From contig NW_022204507.1 of assembly GCF_008831285.2 (NCBI RefSeq), positions 4,484,174 through 4,548,173 of the forward strand: a stretch of DNA of 64,000 nucleotides, read 5' to 3'. Below are positions 23,443 through 35,894 of this stretch, piece by piece. The notes beneath the pieces were generated by a model, which was not told the origin of the DNA, ran no database searches, and saw only the letters and a program-made list of their open reading frames with translations. Position 1 is the first letter of the stretch; every line of letters starts with the position of its first letter. Position numbers and translations under genes: made by a program. This DNA comes from Nymphaea colorata. Lineage: Eukaryota > Streptophyta > Magnoliopsida > Nymphaeales > Nymphaeaceae.

Positions 23443-24651
23443 GATTTCCAGTAGACCTTATTAGATCATTGGCTGTTTAAACCTAAAGGCCAATACATAT
23501 ATAACAAAGAATAATGCCCCAATTAGTTTTTGGTCTCAATCTAGGCGATGTTTGTTACTGAAAGTTTAGTTACATATAAACAAAAAAAGAAGAAAAAGAA
23601 AACGCATAAGAATTTTCTTCAACATAAAATTGCCCCATCATTGACCTGTTGAGAAGTACTTAATTAGCTTATATAGGGAGCCCAAATCATTAATTATGAG
23701 TAGGTACATTTAACATCCTTAGTGGAGTCCTAATGCAGGTCTCGATCCAAGGGCAAGGGGAAGGAGGGGAGGCTTGAGCCTCTCAACCGAGCGATAGGGT
23801 TCACTTGTGCACCCAAAAAATTATTTTTTGGTATTTGTAGGAGAAAAACACATAGAAAATATAAATTAAGTTACTCACCTCGACTCAATGGCCGAAAATA
23901 AATAAAACCATGTTTGAAAACCTAGCCAACCAGGCACTTCTCAACCCTTAAATTCTTTTAAAATATCACATATGCCCCATGACCATAAAACTTTTTGCAA
24001 AAAGGTCCAAGGTCGAGTAGTAAATTTCAAGAAAATGGTATTATCCATCCTAAATTTTTTGAAAAATAATGCCAACTAGTTTAAAGGAAGAAATTCATAA
24101 AATAGTAAAGATAAAATGCAAAAAACAAAAAGAAAATTAACAAGATCTGTTCTCTCTTCTTCCCCCAAAAGAATCCTGCTCGTCTTCCTACTCTCCTTTT
24201 CTTTCAATTTTTTTTACATCCCTATGCCTCTTTCTTTTCTTTTAACCATTTCTTTTGTAATATTATTTGGATACATTCACTGGAAAAAAATGGAGAAATG
24301 AAAAGGTAATAAGAGTTGACTGGTTAGAACAGTTTGAGGAAATACTGGGTCCTAGAAGTATATATGAAAAAACCCAAGGTAAGGAAAAGAAAAAATAAAT
24401 TATTATGAGTCAAGAAAACTAGGTTTAATGGCATTCAAACATCTTCTTGGCGTGTTCAAAATACAGAGAGGGGTGGCCTTTAGAGATAGAGCAGTTCGCA
24501 TGTTTGGTGCTTAACATGGGCGTGTTCATTCTACCATTCGACGAGATGGGGATTTTTGTTATTTTTAGATCAAATATCAGATATATCATTGAAATTAACC
24601 ACCTTTGCACTGTCATGACTCACATATTGTTATTCGAAATCAATTAAATCA

Positions 24652-24943
24652 TTATATCAATAAAAAAATCATGAACAAATCATCACACAGAAGGTTACAC
24701 GGTTTGACATATTAGCATACATCCAAGGAGAAGAAGAGACATCATACAAAGTGAGAATATAAAGGGCTACAGGGTAATGAGCATGGGAAGAAATATGGAA
24801 TTCTAGAAATTAAGAACAGCCAAAATGCATTCACTAGGAGAATAATAAGCTTCTAGGAATAAAGGATATAACTTCCAAAAATGTGCAACCACCTGATATG
24901 CCTTAGCTGGAGGTGAAGATGCTGACCTCTTCTCCTAAAATCA
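24652..24943 (-). mobile_element. Copia LTR remnant, R1 copy 2
   Basis: Counterpart of 1991-2283. The terminal TG of the plus reading has mutated to TT (TTATATCAA), while the inner end and purine tract (CTTAAGGGGGAGAC) are better kept than in copy 1. The damaged RNase H tail follows at about 24960-25160. Confidence 0.5.
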
Positions 24944-27122
24944 CGTTATAGTCTCCCCCTTAAGTTGGTGTACAAATGTCAATTTGTCCAAATTTGCTGG
25001 CTATGCATTGATGCTTCTCTTTCGCATGACTCTTGGTGAAAATATTTCGTTAGCTGTTTTTCACTTCTGACATATAAAGTTAGCATGGTTCTATCTTGTA
25101 TTTTTCCCTCACAATAATGGCAATCGACTTCTATATGTTTATGCACTAATGGAACACTGGGTCAGCCTAGTAGCATACCCTTTGGCATTAACCCAAGTAT
25201 GTGAAAAGTTGAATCGAAATTTGGTTCTCACACAAGAACCATTTCAAAATCATGTTTTTCTAAAAGATTTAGAAAGTTAAATTATTTAAATGATTTCAAA
25301 AACCTTAGGTCATGTAGACATCGAGTCTACAAAGGCCTAGCTCATATCCGTCTTAGAGTCACCTACTTGTCAACCTATTTCCATAACCTTTTTGTCTATT
25401 CAAATTTTTTTAGACACCCATTCATATGAAATGAAAGAAGTTTATATCATATATCACATGATTTGAATAATATCAAACAAGTTTACTACAGTCAAACCTA
25501 TCCCTATGTAGGTTTAAACCTACTTTAGACCAACCTACCCCTAGCCTATTTGGATCTTAGGTCTCAATTCATGGCACTGGATTCAAATCATCAGCCTTAT
25601 AACTGGTCTAAACTTTGATATTAAACCCAATTATAGTACATGGGATTTGGATCTCAATTATTGGATTTTACATCTTAGATTAGGGATTTCATATTGTGTT
25701 ATGGATTTTGCATTTTAGATATTAGATTTTGGATCTTGAATTTTCAGACTTTGGATTTTAAATCCGATTTTACATATGAGTCTCAAATAATGAATCTCAC
25801 ACTATGGATATTGGATTATGGATTTCAAATTTCACACCCTAGATTTTAGATCTTGCATTTTCGGTTTTGGAACTTGAATAGATTTTCTAAGCAAATGAGT
25901 ATTTCATCATAAACCTTGGATCAATTCCCACAGAATCAAGCCCAAGTACAAGTCTTTAAATCATGTAATCACCATATTTGAATCTATAACCTCAAAATTT
26001 GAATTTTAAAAGATTTAATATGAGATCATGATCTAATGGATTTCTGACCTTAAATTTTCAATCACGAACTCTTAATCTCAATATCATGATATGATAGTTT
26101 TCATTTCAATTTGAAACCAGAATTACATAAATCTCTCACATCTTGATTTCAATTTTTGGTTTCAGATCCAGATTTCTTTGCTAGGTCCATGTCCTACACT
26201 CAAGTCCTATTAGAGACAGGACTCCAGGTCTATATGGCCTAATTTTGCATGCATCATATTAAATTTAAGACAACGATTTGTAATGATCTATAATAATTCG
26301 AATATAAACAAACTTCATATTAATTTCTTCTTGTTTATCAGTATATTTCTAATATCTACTAAGATTTCAGTATATGCATGATTTCAAAATTAGGGTACGT
26401 TTTCTTTCTTAGGTTTTGAATGACATTTAGATTTAGGAAATGACACATTTTAGTATAGTTCTTGGTCTAATTACTCCTTGATAAAGTGCCAGAAATGATC
26501 AGACCTCATGCCGACAGGTCTATCTTGTCTTTCAGAATCCCACACAAGGAACACGAGCGTGTATAGGTAAACAAGCTCAATTTGTAACTTTCTTCTTGTA
26601 AGATTAAAAAATTTGACATGGAAGCAGTTACCCTATTACAAAGTGAACTCACTACCCATAACGCGTAACAATTGGGTGTTCTTTGACGTCAATAAGAGTG
26701 AGGTGGTCACAGATGATAATAGGTAGAGCTGTGCCATCTCACACAATTAATTGGCCAACAGACTTTTGCTCAAAAAAAAATGCGTGCATATATTGACTAG
26801 TGGTATTGATGCATAATTTTTATGCATGAAACACCAAATTATTAAGCTCCCAAAATGTGCGAGCTGATTTTCAAAGTGATTAATTGTTGTGTAATATTGT
26901 CTCTAATCTTAATCTCCAATTTCTTCCGTCATCATTGTGGATTTCGATGGTCGTCGTCAGTTTTCACACGCTACCAATCATGGCTCAACGTCAATTTTGG
27001 CTTTCAGTCATGATTTTCACAAACCACCTGCCATGGCGTGCAAGCAAACACATGCCTCTGGTTCTCTCTCTACATTTTGTGAATCTTATTCTACCATCTC
27101 ATACACACACACATATATATAT

Positions 27123-27164
<42 letters not shown>

Positions 27165-27972
27165 AGAGAGAAAGAGAGGGAGGGAGGGAGAGAGACAAAG
27201 TGAAAAATCGACTAAATACTCAAATGAAAGATTTTCGATGCTCAAGATCATGATAAGGGCAGCCAAACATATGCTTGTTTAATGTACATTTCAAAAATTT
27301 AGATTTGAATATATACCAGAAATAGGGAGTAAATTAAATTTCAAGAAGAACCTCTTTCACAAAATATATTTGGAGGTCTCCTTCTGGCAAGGATGTGATA
27401 AAATTCAATTTTTATCCATCGTACGATTGAACTACTCCAAAAAAAAAAGACAATATGAAACTAAATTTTAACATTTGATTAAGAAATCAAATTTTATCTG
27501 GATTTAAGAAATGACATCCGATTAAATTTAGATATAAAGAGATATTTAAATAAATATCTGATCAGACTAGGATTTAGATTAAATTTGAAATATTAAATAT
27601 CTGACGTCCAATGTCCAAGGTTTTTGAAAGTCGGCTATTAACATATTATAGTGCAGCTAGGATTCAATTTAAAATGCAGATTCAAATATACATGTGAATT
27701 TAAAAATGAGATTTAAGTTGGATTCAGATTTGGATATGGTATTGATTTCTTTTACAATTGTTTTGAAATCAGAATTCGAACCAAAATATATGAACATCCA
27801 AAAAATAATGGATGTGGTTAAGAGAACATCCTGTCTAGAGATATAGTCGCTCGCCTCTTTCTGTAAGATCTGCTACACACCACCTGCAAGTTGCTCACAT
27901 CTCTCCCCTCGATCTGCGACACACCGCCTGCAACCTGCCTCTCTCTCCTAGAACGGAGGCTTCCAAGTGAAA

Positions 27973-28084
27973 ACCATTATTATAGAGGGAAACCAGTTTG
28001 TTGGCCATGGAGACGAGTTTTAGGCGAGACCATTATTATAGAGGGAAACCAGTTTGTTGGCCATGGAGACGAGTTTTAGGCGAG
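27973..28084 (+). repeat. Perfect 56-bp tandem duplication in R1 copy 2
   Basis: The unit beginning ACCATTATTATAGAGGGAAA occurs at 27973-28028 and again at 28029-28084 without a mismatch. Copy 1 has one version (about 5207-5268). The duplication therefore arose after R1 was copied. Confidence 0.95.
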
Positions 28085-28277
28085 ACAGGTTTCATCCCCA
28101 TTTATGGTTGGCCGCAACACAATAAAAAAAAAATTACCATCGCCCGCCTATTCGAGGGCAAAGCCCATAGAAACACAACAAAGGAAAGAAAGACGCCTTG
28201 GTGCCCCTCTTACAACCAAGCACAGGCATCGGTTTCCCTTTTCTTTCACTTTCAAACCCATCCCCTCTCCACTCACT

Positions 28278-28285
28278 TATAAATA
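28278..28285 (+). promoter_or_regulatory. TATA box (TATAAATA) of R1 gene-start block, copy 2
   Basis: TATAAATA follows CTCCACTCACT and precedes a CT-rich region. The ATG at 28526 lies about 240 bases downstream, after a GA-rich leader. Position and surrounding composition fit a plant core promoter. The equivalent site in copy 1 is mutated. Confidence 0.55.
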
Positions 28286-28525
28286 CTCCCTTATCCCTCC
28301 GGTTCCGTCCACCCAAATCCTCCATCCTTGATCTTTCCCTCCTTCCCTGTCCCTTTGGTAATAGAGAAGCAAACTCTTTCCTTCGACGAGCGTTTGTTCC
28401 CTATTGCTTTGTTCGTCTGGTAGTCGTTGTCCAAGAGACAGAGAGTAAGAGAGAGAGAGGGAGGGAGATCCAGGGAGAGGGAGAGTGTTTCAGTCGTAGT
28501 CATCTGCAAGAAAAGGAGGGAAGAC

Positions 28526-28705
28526 ATGAATTCTATCACAAAACTTGTGAGGGACTTTGTCGGCTTCACTATGTGGTTGTTCAATCACACTGCTCCTGTC
28601 GTAAACAGGCCAGAGGACCCTGAACTTCCTGCTGCCCTCTCGGTGGAGTTGGAAGTAGATGCAGGCGCAGGTACTCCACCTGAGCAGGTGGAGGTAGACG
28701 TATAA
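28526..28705 (+). pseudogene. Unidentified protein N-terminus captured in R1, copy 2 (59 codons)
   Basis: The frame opens MNSITKLVRDFVGFTMWLFN, continues through the NRPEDPELPAALSVELEVDA segment and stops at a TAA after PPEQVEVDV, where copy 1 reads on (GTA GAA vs GTA TAA). Downstream matches to copy 1 (GENYY, the hydrophobic segment, the final MKVHGALLMVSTSSLLGALF piece at 29263-29349) show a longer parent gene. The family is not recognised. It has an intact TATA box but a premature stop, whereas copy 1 has the longer frame but a broken TATA box. Confidence 0.4.
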
Positions 28706-29262
28706 TTGGGCCAGCAGGAGGCATCGACATTGGCAGTGTTATCCGATGATGGTGAGAATTATTACTAGCCCATTCATCCATCCTAATTGCCGTCTGCTTC
28801 CTCCTGTGCCTCCTTCTGTCTCTCTTTGTAGCGTCGTTCTCAAATTGACATGCCGTTTTGTCAAAGTTGCACCGCAAATTGAGCAAGAAGGAGGTAATTC
28901 CCTAATTACTTCCCAAAGCAGCACGATTAAAGGGAACCTGATGATCGGCTTTGCACTCCTCAATCCTTCTTGCACCAGTCTTTCGTAGCCGGCACCTGCT
29001 CCCATGCCTTGTACGTGGGCATTACCTCGCTGGGCATAGCCCTCTCCCTCTTCCTTTGTTAAGCATGTGGGTAGTGCTTTTAGTTACATACTTTTCTCTG
29101 TTCTTTGTTCCCAGTGATACGAGTGTCCACTTAATTCATGACTGCCCGAATCTCCAGATACTTGACCCCCACCACGGAGAAATTCACAAGTCTTCCTTTT
29201 CTAACATTGCACACAACCCAAAAGAATAACAAAGTGTAGCATTTTGCAGGTGGTCACATGTC

Positions 29263-29349
29263 AATGAAGGTCCACGGCGCCCTTCTGATGGTCTCCACCT
29301 CCTCCCTTCTTGGAGCGCTATTCATGCTGGGTGTTAGGGCATCATGGTG
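29263..29349 (+). pseudogene. Last exon-like piece of the R1 gene, copy 2
   Basis: It follows an acceptor (CATTTTGCAG ending 29249). The frame MKVHGALLMVSTSSLLGALF continues to a TGA after VRASW and forms one plausible membrane helix. Copy 1 retains the coding part but not the acceptor. Confidence 0.35.
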
Positions 29350-29639
29350 AAGGTTGGTTTAAAGAAACTCGGACAAACATACCCCAAAAATACCACTCAA
29401 AAACGCTATTTCTTTTTCTCTCTTTACTTATGTTTTCAGTATGCTCCATATATTTAAGAACCAAAAAGGAAAAAAAGGAAGCAAAGCTACCACACGGCTC
29501 GCCCTGCCCTCTTGAAACACCACTCAAAAACGACCCACCAAAAAACACCATGCTTTGGAGGAGGTGCACGTCGTGCAAAGTACCCTAAAATAATAAACTA
29601 TCAAGTCCTTGAAACTTCCATTTATGGCTACCCACAACC

Positions 29640-30490
29640 CTACTATATATCAATCATCCACAACTTTAATATTTCACTGTAAAAAGCGTAACAATAATAA
29701 ATTGGTCTTATGTCTGACCAATTTTGATCGTCTAGTTCTGAATCAAAGCTAAAGATAATACAGCAGCACTGCCAGCACAGACTGAATCAAAAGCAATAGA
29801 ATAGGGTGCAGTAACAGTAATAAAAGCATCCTCCCGAAGAAAAGGTAGAGCTGCAGAGCAGAAGCACAACAACTGAACGATATGGAGAAAGAAATGTTCA
29901 CTTGTGAGCAGCAGAAGACACAAATGGCTACCTAGGGCTGCAGACGAAGAGAGGAACAAAAGCGTGAGAGAAAGATGGATGAGAGAGAAAATAAAGTGTG
30001 GTAGATGCCATTGCCGATGGAATCCAGACCAGGTGATTTCTGATGAGCATGTGCCGATTTGCTGACACAATCTGCTTTCTTCCGAATCCCCTGTGCTGTG
30101 GGCCACCGAGGGAGTGAGCAAGAAAGAGCCAGGGCAGGGATTGTGGGCCATTGCAGAGAGAGAGGGCCCCTGTGCTGTGGTTGTGGGCCATTGCAGGGAG
30201 AGAGGGAGCGAGAGAGACCCAGAGAGGCCTGTGCTGTGGCTGTGGGCCAGGGCAGGGATTGGGAGCGAGCGAACGAGGGGGAAGGAGCGAGTGAGAGAGA
30301 GCCAGAGAGGGTGGGGCCATCGCTCGATTGTGCTGTGGGCCAGAGAGGTAGGGGAGCGAGAGAGAGGGGTGACACAGGGAAGGGCAAGAGATGGAGGGAG
30401 CAAGCGAGAGAGGGGCGAAATAGGGTAGGGTGACTGCGAGAGAGGGAGCGAGCGAGCGAGAGAGAGGACGGGGCTGGCGAGCAACGGGTG
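29640..30490. repeat. GA/GC-rich degenerate minisatellite region
   Basis: From about 30090 words such as GTGCTGTGGGCCA, CAGGGCAGGGATTG and GAGCGAGAGAGAGGG recur irregularly. The longest open frame of the window (about 250 codons, minus strand, 29732-30484) runs across it. Its Pro/Leu/Ser-rich composition, and equally open frames on the opposite strand, mark it as a by-product of composition. The first 450 bases are unassigned. Confidence 0.55.
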
Positions 30491-30599
30491 GGGTCTAGAC
30501 GAGGGATGGGTCAGACCAAGCTTAAAGAAATTGATTTTTCAAATATCATTTTTTTTTTTGGGCTGACCCGAGCCATGGCCAAGGCCCCCCTTCCATCCG

Positions 30600-32422
30600 C
30601 CCCTAGCCTTGGGGCCCTTTTCAAAATTTGATTCATGGGTTCATATTTTAGAAAAACCGAGTCACTTATGTGTACATTTAATTGTAGTTTTTCTCTAATT
30701 GGACATCATTCTAAATGAAAATAAACTCTTCCCACAAGTGCTTAAATTAAAATAAGAGCAAGAAACTGAAATGGATGAAAATGGATTAGAGTCACCTATC
30801 TTATGGTTGGTCTTGATGATTGATCTTCCTCCTTGCTTGTTTTCTCAAACAAGCAATCGTAAGTAAGAATTCGAGCTTAGCAAAGGAAAAAGAAGAAGAA
30901 TGACTTGCTGGAATTTGTAGTGGGAAGCATCTGACCATGAAAATCCTAAGGGTTCACTTAAGCACCCTAACTTAGTAAAATCAATGGAGAGAATAAGATA
31001 AGATGAAGAAGAGAATGAGAACATGGGCAGAAGAGGGCTTGGATGATTTTTCCTTCTCATCCTTGGCTTCTCCCTCCTTGCAACTTGATAAAAACTTCAA
31101 AAATTCATCCCCCTCCTTGGTTGCGAAGTGGGAGTTTATATAGAGGAGAAGATGGGTTTAACCACATTTTTAACTCACATTGTAAACTCACTTAAGACTT
31201 TGGGGACTTGTAAAATGAGTTAAAGAGGGTTTAATGGCTTTAATTGACCACAACCAACTCATTTACACGAGCTACGAGGGCTGGGCTAAATGTGGTCATC
31301 CTTAGTTCAGACCTAGCTACCCAACTTTGACCAAAATTTTTGAACGAAAATGCTCTTGCAGAGGGTTTTGTCTTATTTTATTTTATTTATTTATTTTTTT
31401 GTTTGAAATTGAGCTTGTTAGGTTAAAACTTAGTTACTAAGCTCTACATGTTATTGAATTATGACAATTCAATTTAAATTTGAATAAAATTTGAAAATTC
31501 TATCAAATTTGATTGGAAAAAGGGTATTTTCGTGTATTACTTGATTGAAAATAGATTTCATCTGAATCAAACTTTGGTTTGAAATATTGAATTTCAATTT
31601 CATATTTGATTTATGCATTTGATAAATCTAAATGTATATTTGCCTTTCATAAATTCTTAAATTAGGTTTTCTAATCTCAATTGATCATAGAAGGACAAAA
31701 TTGTTCAGATTGGTCAAATTTGACCAATTGACCAAAGTCAAAGCTCATTTGCAAGTAATTTGACTTGGCTTGAGGTAAGTTGATGAATTTGACTAAAAAG
31801 GCTCTTAATTGAGCAAAATTGTGCTTTGACTGAGTCTAGTCAAAGTGGATTCGATTTGGTCCAGTTCTATTTTTGTCCACTAATTTGGTCTTGGGACAGA
31901 CCTACCCTTTTGATCGAACTGAGCTCATGGTGACTGAGCCTAGCTGAAATTAGCGCTAGATTTGGGTGCACGCAGGTCAAACCTACTTCGATTAAGTAAG
32001 TTTGGCGAGTTTAATTCTAACACTTTGAAAATGATTTTTTTATTTAATTGAAGATTGATATTTTTGGAAAAAGGGGGTGTGTGACCTCTTGGGTGGGCTT
32101 TTTGACCACACGGGCTTAGTGGGGCCCACACGTGGGTCCCACATAGCATTCTAGACCAAATTAGATCCAATTTTTGGATTTAAATCAAAATTTGAATTTT
32201 GCATTCGGATATGGATTTCAAATGGCATTTGAAATAGGATTTGCATTCCAAATAACATTTGTAATTGGATTTGGATTCCAAATCCTTATTGGGAACTAGT
32301 TTAGACTTATAATCATGCTTTGGGATTCATGTCACCAGTCAAATTCATGATCTGAATCTAAATTGTCCTTTAAATTTTGACATTTCTTCAATTGTGATCT
32401 GAAAAAATTTGGGGTGTTAACA
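30600..32422 (-). mobile_element. Candidate solo LTR, Ty3/gypsy-like
   Basis: The minus strand begins TGTTAACACCCCAAATTTTT at 32422, resembling the TGTAACACCCC start of many plant gypsy LTRs. About 1.28 kb in, a TATA box (CTATATAAAC, plus 31135-31143) is followed by a GAAG/CTTC-rich leader. No gag/pol or second LTR lies nearby, hence solo. The right-hand (3') border is uncertain, near 30600, where a hAT-like end (GGCCAAGGCCCCCCTTCC) adjoins. Confidence 0.4.
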
Positions 32423-32764
32423 AACCCAAATAATTTTAAATAAAAACTTTGATAAAGCTTCACTAACCAAATCTTGAAGATGAAATCAAAGTAGCTCAGA
32501 AAGTGAACTTAACCAAGCAACATAAAAATGCACTTGACCATCATTGATTAAAAAAATGCTTACAACGTCGAAAGACCCATAAAAAGAACTCAACAAAGAA
32601 TGAAAGCCCCAAAAGCACGCATACACCACTCCACACTCGAGATGCTCGCTTAAGACACACCGTGAGCTTTTGGCCAATGATGGGACCCACGACGAGCTAA
32701 CCGACAACACAAAAGAGAACAGCCCAAGTAACTTGATGCACAACCGTTGGAGGGTGCACCAGAA
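32422..32764. other. Spacer before tandem unit A
   Basis: This region lies between the candidate LTR and the conserved exon module. Minus-strand frames here differ from units B and C, so coding is not supported. Confidence 0.4.
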
Positions 32765-32874
32765 GGCCGCTGTTGTGGTACACTTCCCTGCAATGGATAA
32801 TATGAAATAATTGAATTCCAATACTTTTGGAAGCAGAAGTGCAATTAAGCAAACAAGCGTGAAATTTTACACAC

Positions 32875-32934
32875 ATCAGCCCCACAGAGTTGCATTCTTA
32901 TCGTAATGTCACCAGCAATGCTTTGCGCTCCACC
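32875..32934 (-). pseudogene. Exon Y of the T2 module, unit A
   Basis: Minus-strand 60-nt exon between an AG acceptor (…TTAACAAG) and a GTGTGT donor, reading GGAQSIAGDITIRMQLCGAD. Units B (38391-38452) and C (51200-51260) have the same acceptor, donor and phase, and a shared pattern (GD.xIRMQ… in A/B, STIRIEL… in C). The preceding exon-like piece (about 33000-33095, after an ATTCAG acceptor) reads EYFTRGRLDYYMGLK, then shifts frame. The following one begins GSVPQQRPSGAP after a CCATTGCAG acceptor. The protein family is not recognised. Confidence 0.4.
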
Positions 32935-35050
32935 CTTGTTAAGAAAAAGAGAGCAAATAACCAAGTATTATTTCAAGTCCATAAGGTCTGAGGAAACATT
33001 GAGCAACAGCAGAAAATCTGGTGGGCAGCCATTTTAAGCCCCATATAGTAATCCAAGCGGCCTCTTGTGAAATACTCATGTTTAACCTGAATTGTTTGGT
33101 TTCTCATCAACCAAGCGAGGATCAAGCTAAATACAGTTATTTGAGGTGATTTTTTTTCTCTCTGCAGTTTCTTACAAAATCTAATACAAATTGACACTAA
33201 CTTATTAAGCATAGCTAGCGTTCTCCTCGATTTAGTTCTTCACCCTATATTGAGAAATCTACAATGATATTTCTGCCATTTGACTTTGCAGTAGGGCTAT
33301 GATAAGTGAAAGATGCTCATGATATGTGCTCTGTTTAAAACCTCGACCTTGTGTAATCCAGTGACATTGCTTGTTCATCTTCTCCTTCGCGAATAACTCT
33401 GTTCAGATGAAATCTACGTGATGGAGGAAAAGCATAAATTATTACAATCTGCAAAATGAAGTGTTGAAGCAGGAGAGGTGCATAGGAAGAATTCAGATTA
33501 GAAATGATTACGTTGCAACTGGAAGATGACAGAACAGTGTCATTGTTATCCTGCTCCGGACAGAAACAGTGATTGATTCTGGAAACCCTTGAACAAGGAA
33601 CCTCTCTGTAAAGCTTGGTCCGTTAACAGCTGAATGCACAAGTAGGTACATCAATTGGACATATATACACATATCAGATGATTAATCAAACTCCATATGC
33701 AATAGCTAAATAGATATTTTACCTTTTCGTTTGGCCGCCGGGTCAGCCTAAAAACTATGAGTCTATATTCAAAACTTGGATTGGTTTTGGAATTTTTTTA
33801 TTTTATTTCCTTTTCTTTCTTCTGCTGAACTACCTAAACTATAAACTTCTGCACTGACTGCAAAAAATTTGACTTCCTATGTATGTTTTATTTGTAATTA
33901 GTTTGATGGATGAGAAATGAAATTATGACTAATTTACAAAACAAATCATCACAAGTTCTAGATATCTAAGCTATGTTTCTTCTTGCTGTTTATGTGGCTA
34001 TGGCCTTTTTATCCCTCTCTCGGAGGACACAGTTTTTTATTCAAAATCTGATGAGATCTATCAATATCCAGAAATTCTTTCATATTACTACAACAGCTAA
34101 AGTATTTCCTTATAACTGTACTTTCCATGTCATGACATGATTATTTTGCTTATGCGAGTTGGGTTCCTAATTTTTTCCAAGGCCGACAGGGGCCATGTTT
34201 AAGTAGTATTGTAAACCTAAAGGCTCGTTTGAATATGCCCAAAAAATCTCTCGACAGAACAAATGTGTTTTATGAATTTGTCTCAATTTTTAAGACATAT
34301 TTATAGAACATATTACAAATTGTTCTCCTTGCCAAACAGCCTGATCCTAAAAGTCGCATGTTTTGCATGTCTTGTTTCAGCTGTCTGGGTACAGAACAAT
34401 TAAGTACCCCTTTCTTGGATGGCAAATTAATGAGATTCTTAAATTGTTCATAGCATTAAGGTAGAGGATACAAGTGAAATCACCCAGGCAGGCTGGGATG
34501 AAGCAAGTGAAGAGAGGAGGAATTCTGTCGTGTTTTCTTGAGTTCAGCCTAATTGGGTCCCAATTGGTTGTACGTCGGAGTTGAATTTGCAATACTTGGA
34601 GCTCGATGAGCCCAAACTTGGGTTCAAGTAACTTAATCCTATATTTACTATAAAATGGCTCAGAATTTCACTCTCAAATCTAGACTTGGGTTTATAACTA
34701 TCTAAGACAACCGAATTATGTTAATAACTGGATCTTAAACCCGGGATAGTGAGGGGCTGGTCACTGATCTGGACTATGCGAGAAGTCGGTCCTTCGGCAT
34801 GGGTGTTGCCTAACCCATTTGCTTAATTGATCTGGTTAACGAGGGCATGGGCTGTGTTATGGACTCAAGATCGTAGACTAGTTAACTATGGAAACTTATC
34901 ATCCATAATTGGGGTAGATTAATTAATGTTTCTAATCATGTTTAATTATGTGCTGAAATTCAAGGATTTTTCTTTTGGCACTCATACAAATTGATTTGTA
35001 CTTTCAAACTACCTCCTAAGAAAGTGTCTATGCCACTAGTTTCAAACAAA

Positions 35051-35076
35051 CACACACACACACACACACACACATA

Positions 35077-35113
<37 letters not shown>
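35051..35113. repeat. (CA)n(TA)n compound microsatellite
   Basis: CACACACA…CACATATATTTATATATA…; the equivalent in unit B is 41475-41508. Confidence 0.95.
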
Positions 35114-35115
<2 letters not shown>

Positions 35116-35894
35116 ATGAATGCTTGGTAGGCACTAAACCGATTGGGTAAGGGATAAAAGTCATGCCTTTTATAAACACTAGTTTAATATGAATCATGTT
35201 TTAGTTCCAGTCTTTCTTATTTTTTAAATTAGTCTTTTCATTACCAAAATTTGATGTTATATGAATCATTCATTTTTTTCATTCATTATGTCAATCAGTG
35301 CTTTGAAGCAAGTGATTTTTTGTTTTTCTGGAAACAGATTTGAAGCTTTGCATGCCTACGAGTATCGCTGACAGTGGATCAGAATCTTATTACCTGAACA
35401 TGGTCCGAGCAAAATGCGAGGTTATCGATTAGAAATTAGTTTCTTATTCATTGGATCTATCTAAGCAACCAGACTACTAGAGTACTTCATTCGATCAACT
35501 AAATCAATATGTGAGTCGGATTTAGGTGATTATATTTTGGATATGACCTGTTGATCGTGGTTCTCTTATATACCAAATTAAATGGGAATCCTGTAAAGCT
35601 GTTAATTTTAATGACATTAGATGGTGGAGATGAAGTTGAAAAAAGAAAAAAAGAAAAACTAAGTTGTAATTAAAAAGTCATAGATCTCAACTAACGAAGC
35701 TTATTTATTCCCTCTTATAAGTGGCATTTTGGCAGCTTGGAAGTACAATTAACTTGGTTTCTATTTTCTTCAATTTATTCTCAAACATCTTATCTTGTCA
35801 AAATCAATGACTCATATGTGCAATTTTCATCCAAACTGTTATATAAGAGTCTAGTAGCTACCTTTTTTCTTATATATATATATATATAATGAGT

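Larger units (their letters stand above)
23784..29632 (+). repeat. Large direct repeat R1, copy 2
   Basis: This is the direct copy of 1-6945, about 5.85 kb long. Homology starts at CAACCGAGCGATAGGGTTCA and fades after CTTGAAACTTCC near 29625. Relative to copy 1 it has about 105 unshared bases (24540-24648) in place of 1.2 kb, a private 56-bp tandem duplication at 27973-28084, and an intact TATAAATA where copy 1 reads TACAAATA. Just upstream, 23750-23780 is G-rich (CAAGGGCAAGGGGAAGG) and resembles one end of plant hAT elements. That may mark the true left border but is unproven. Confidence 0.9.

Noticed and set aside
29732-30484. 250-codon minus-strand protein gene
   Set aside because: Low-complexity composition, overlapping open frames on the other strand and the repeat structure explain it.
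23784-30596. R1 as a hAT transposon with G-rich inverted ends at 23750 and 30596
   Set aside because: The two G-rich ends look alike, but the R1 match with copy 1 stops at 29632, a kilobase before the supposed right end, and no target duplication was found.
32765-33100. PLAT/LH2 domain protein (YFTRGRLD resembles YFERGNLD)
   Set aside because: The order of the two resembling strands is reversed relative to that domain and the conserved tryptophans are absent.
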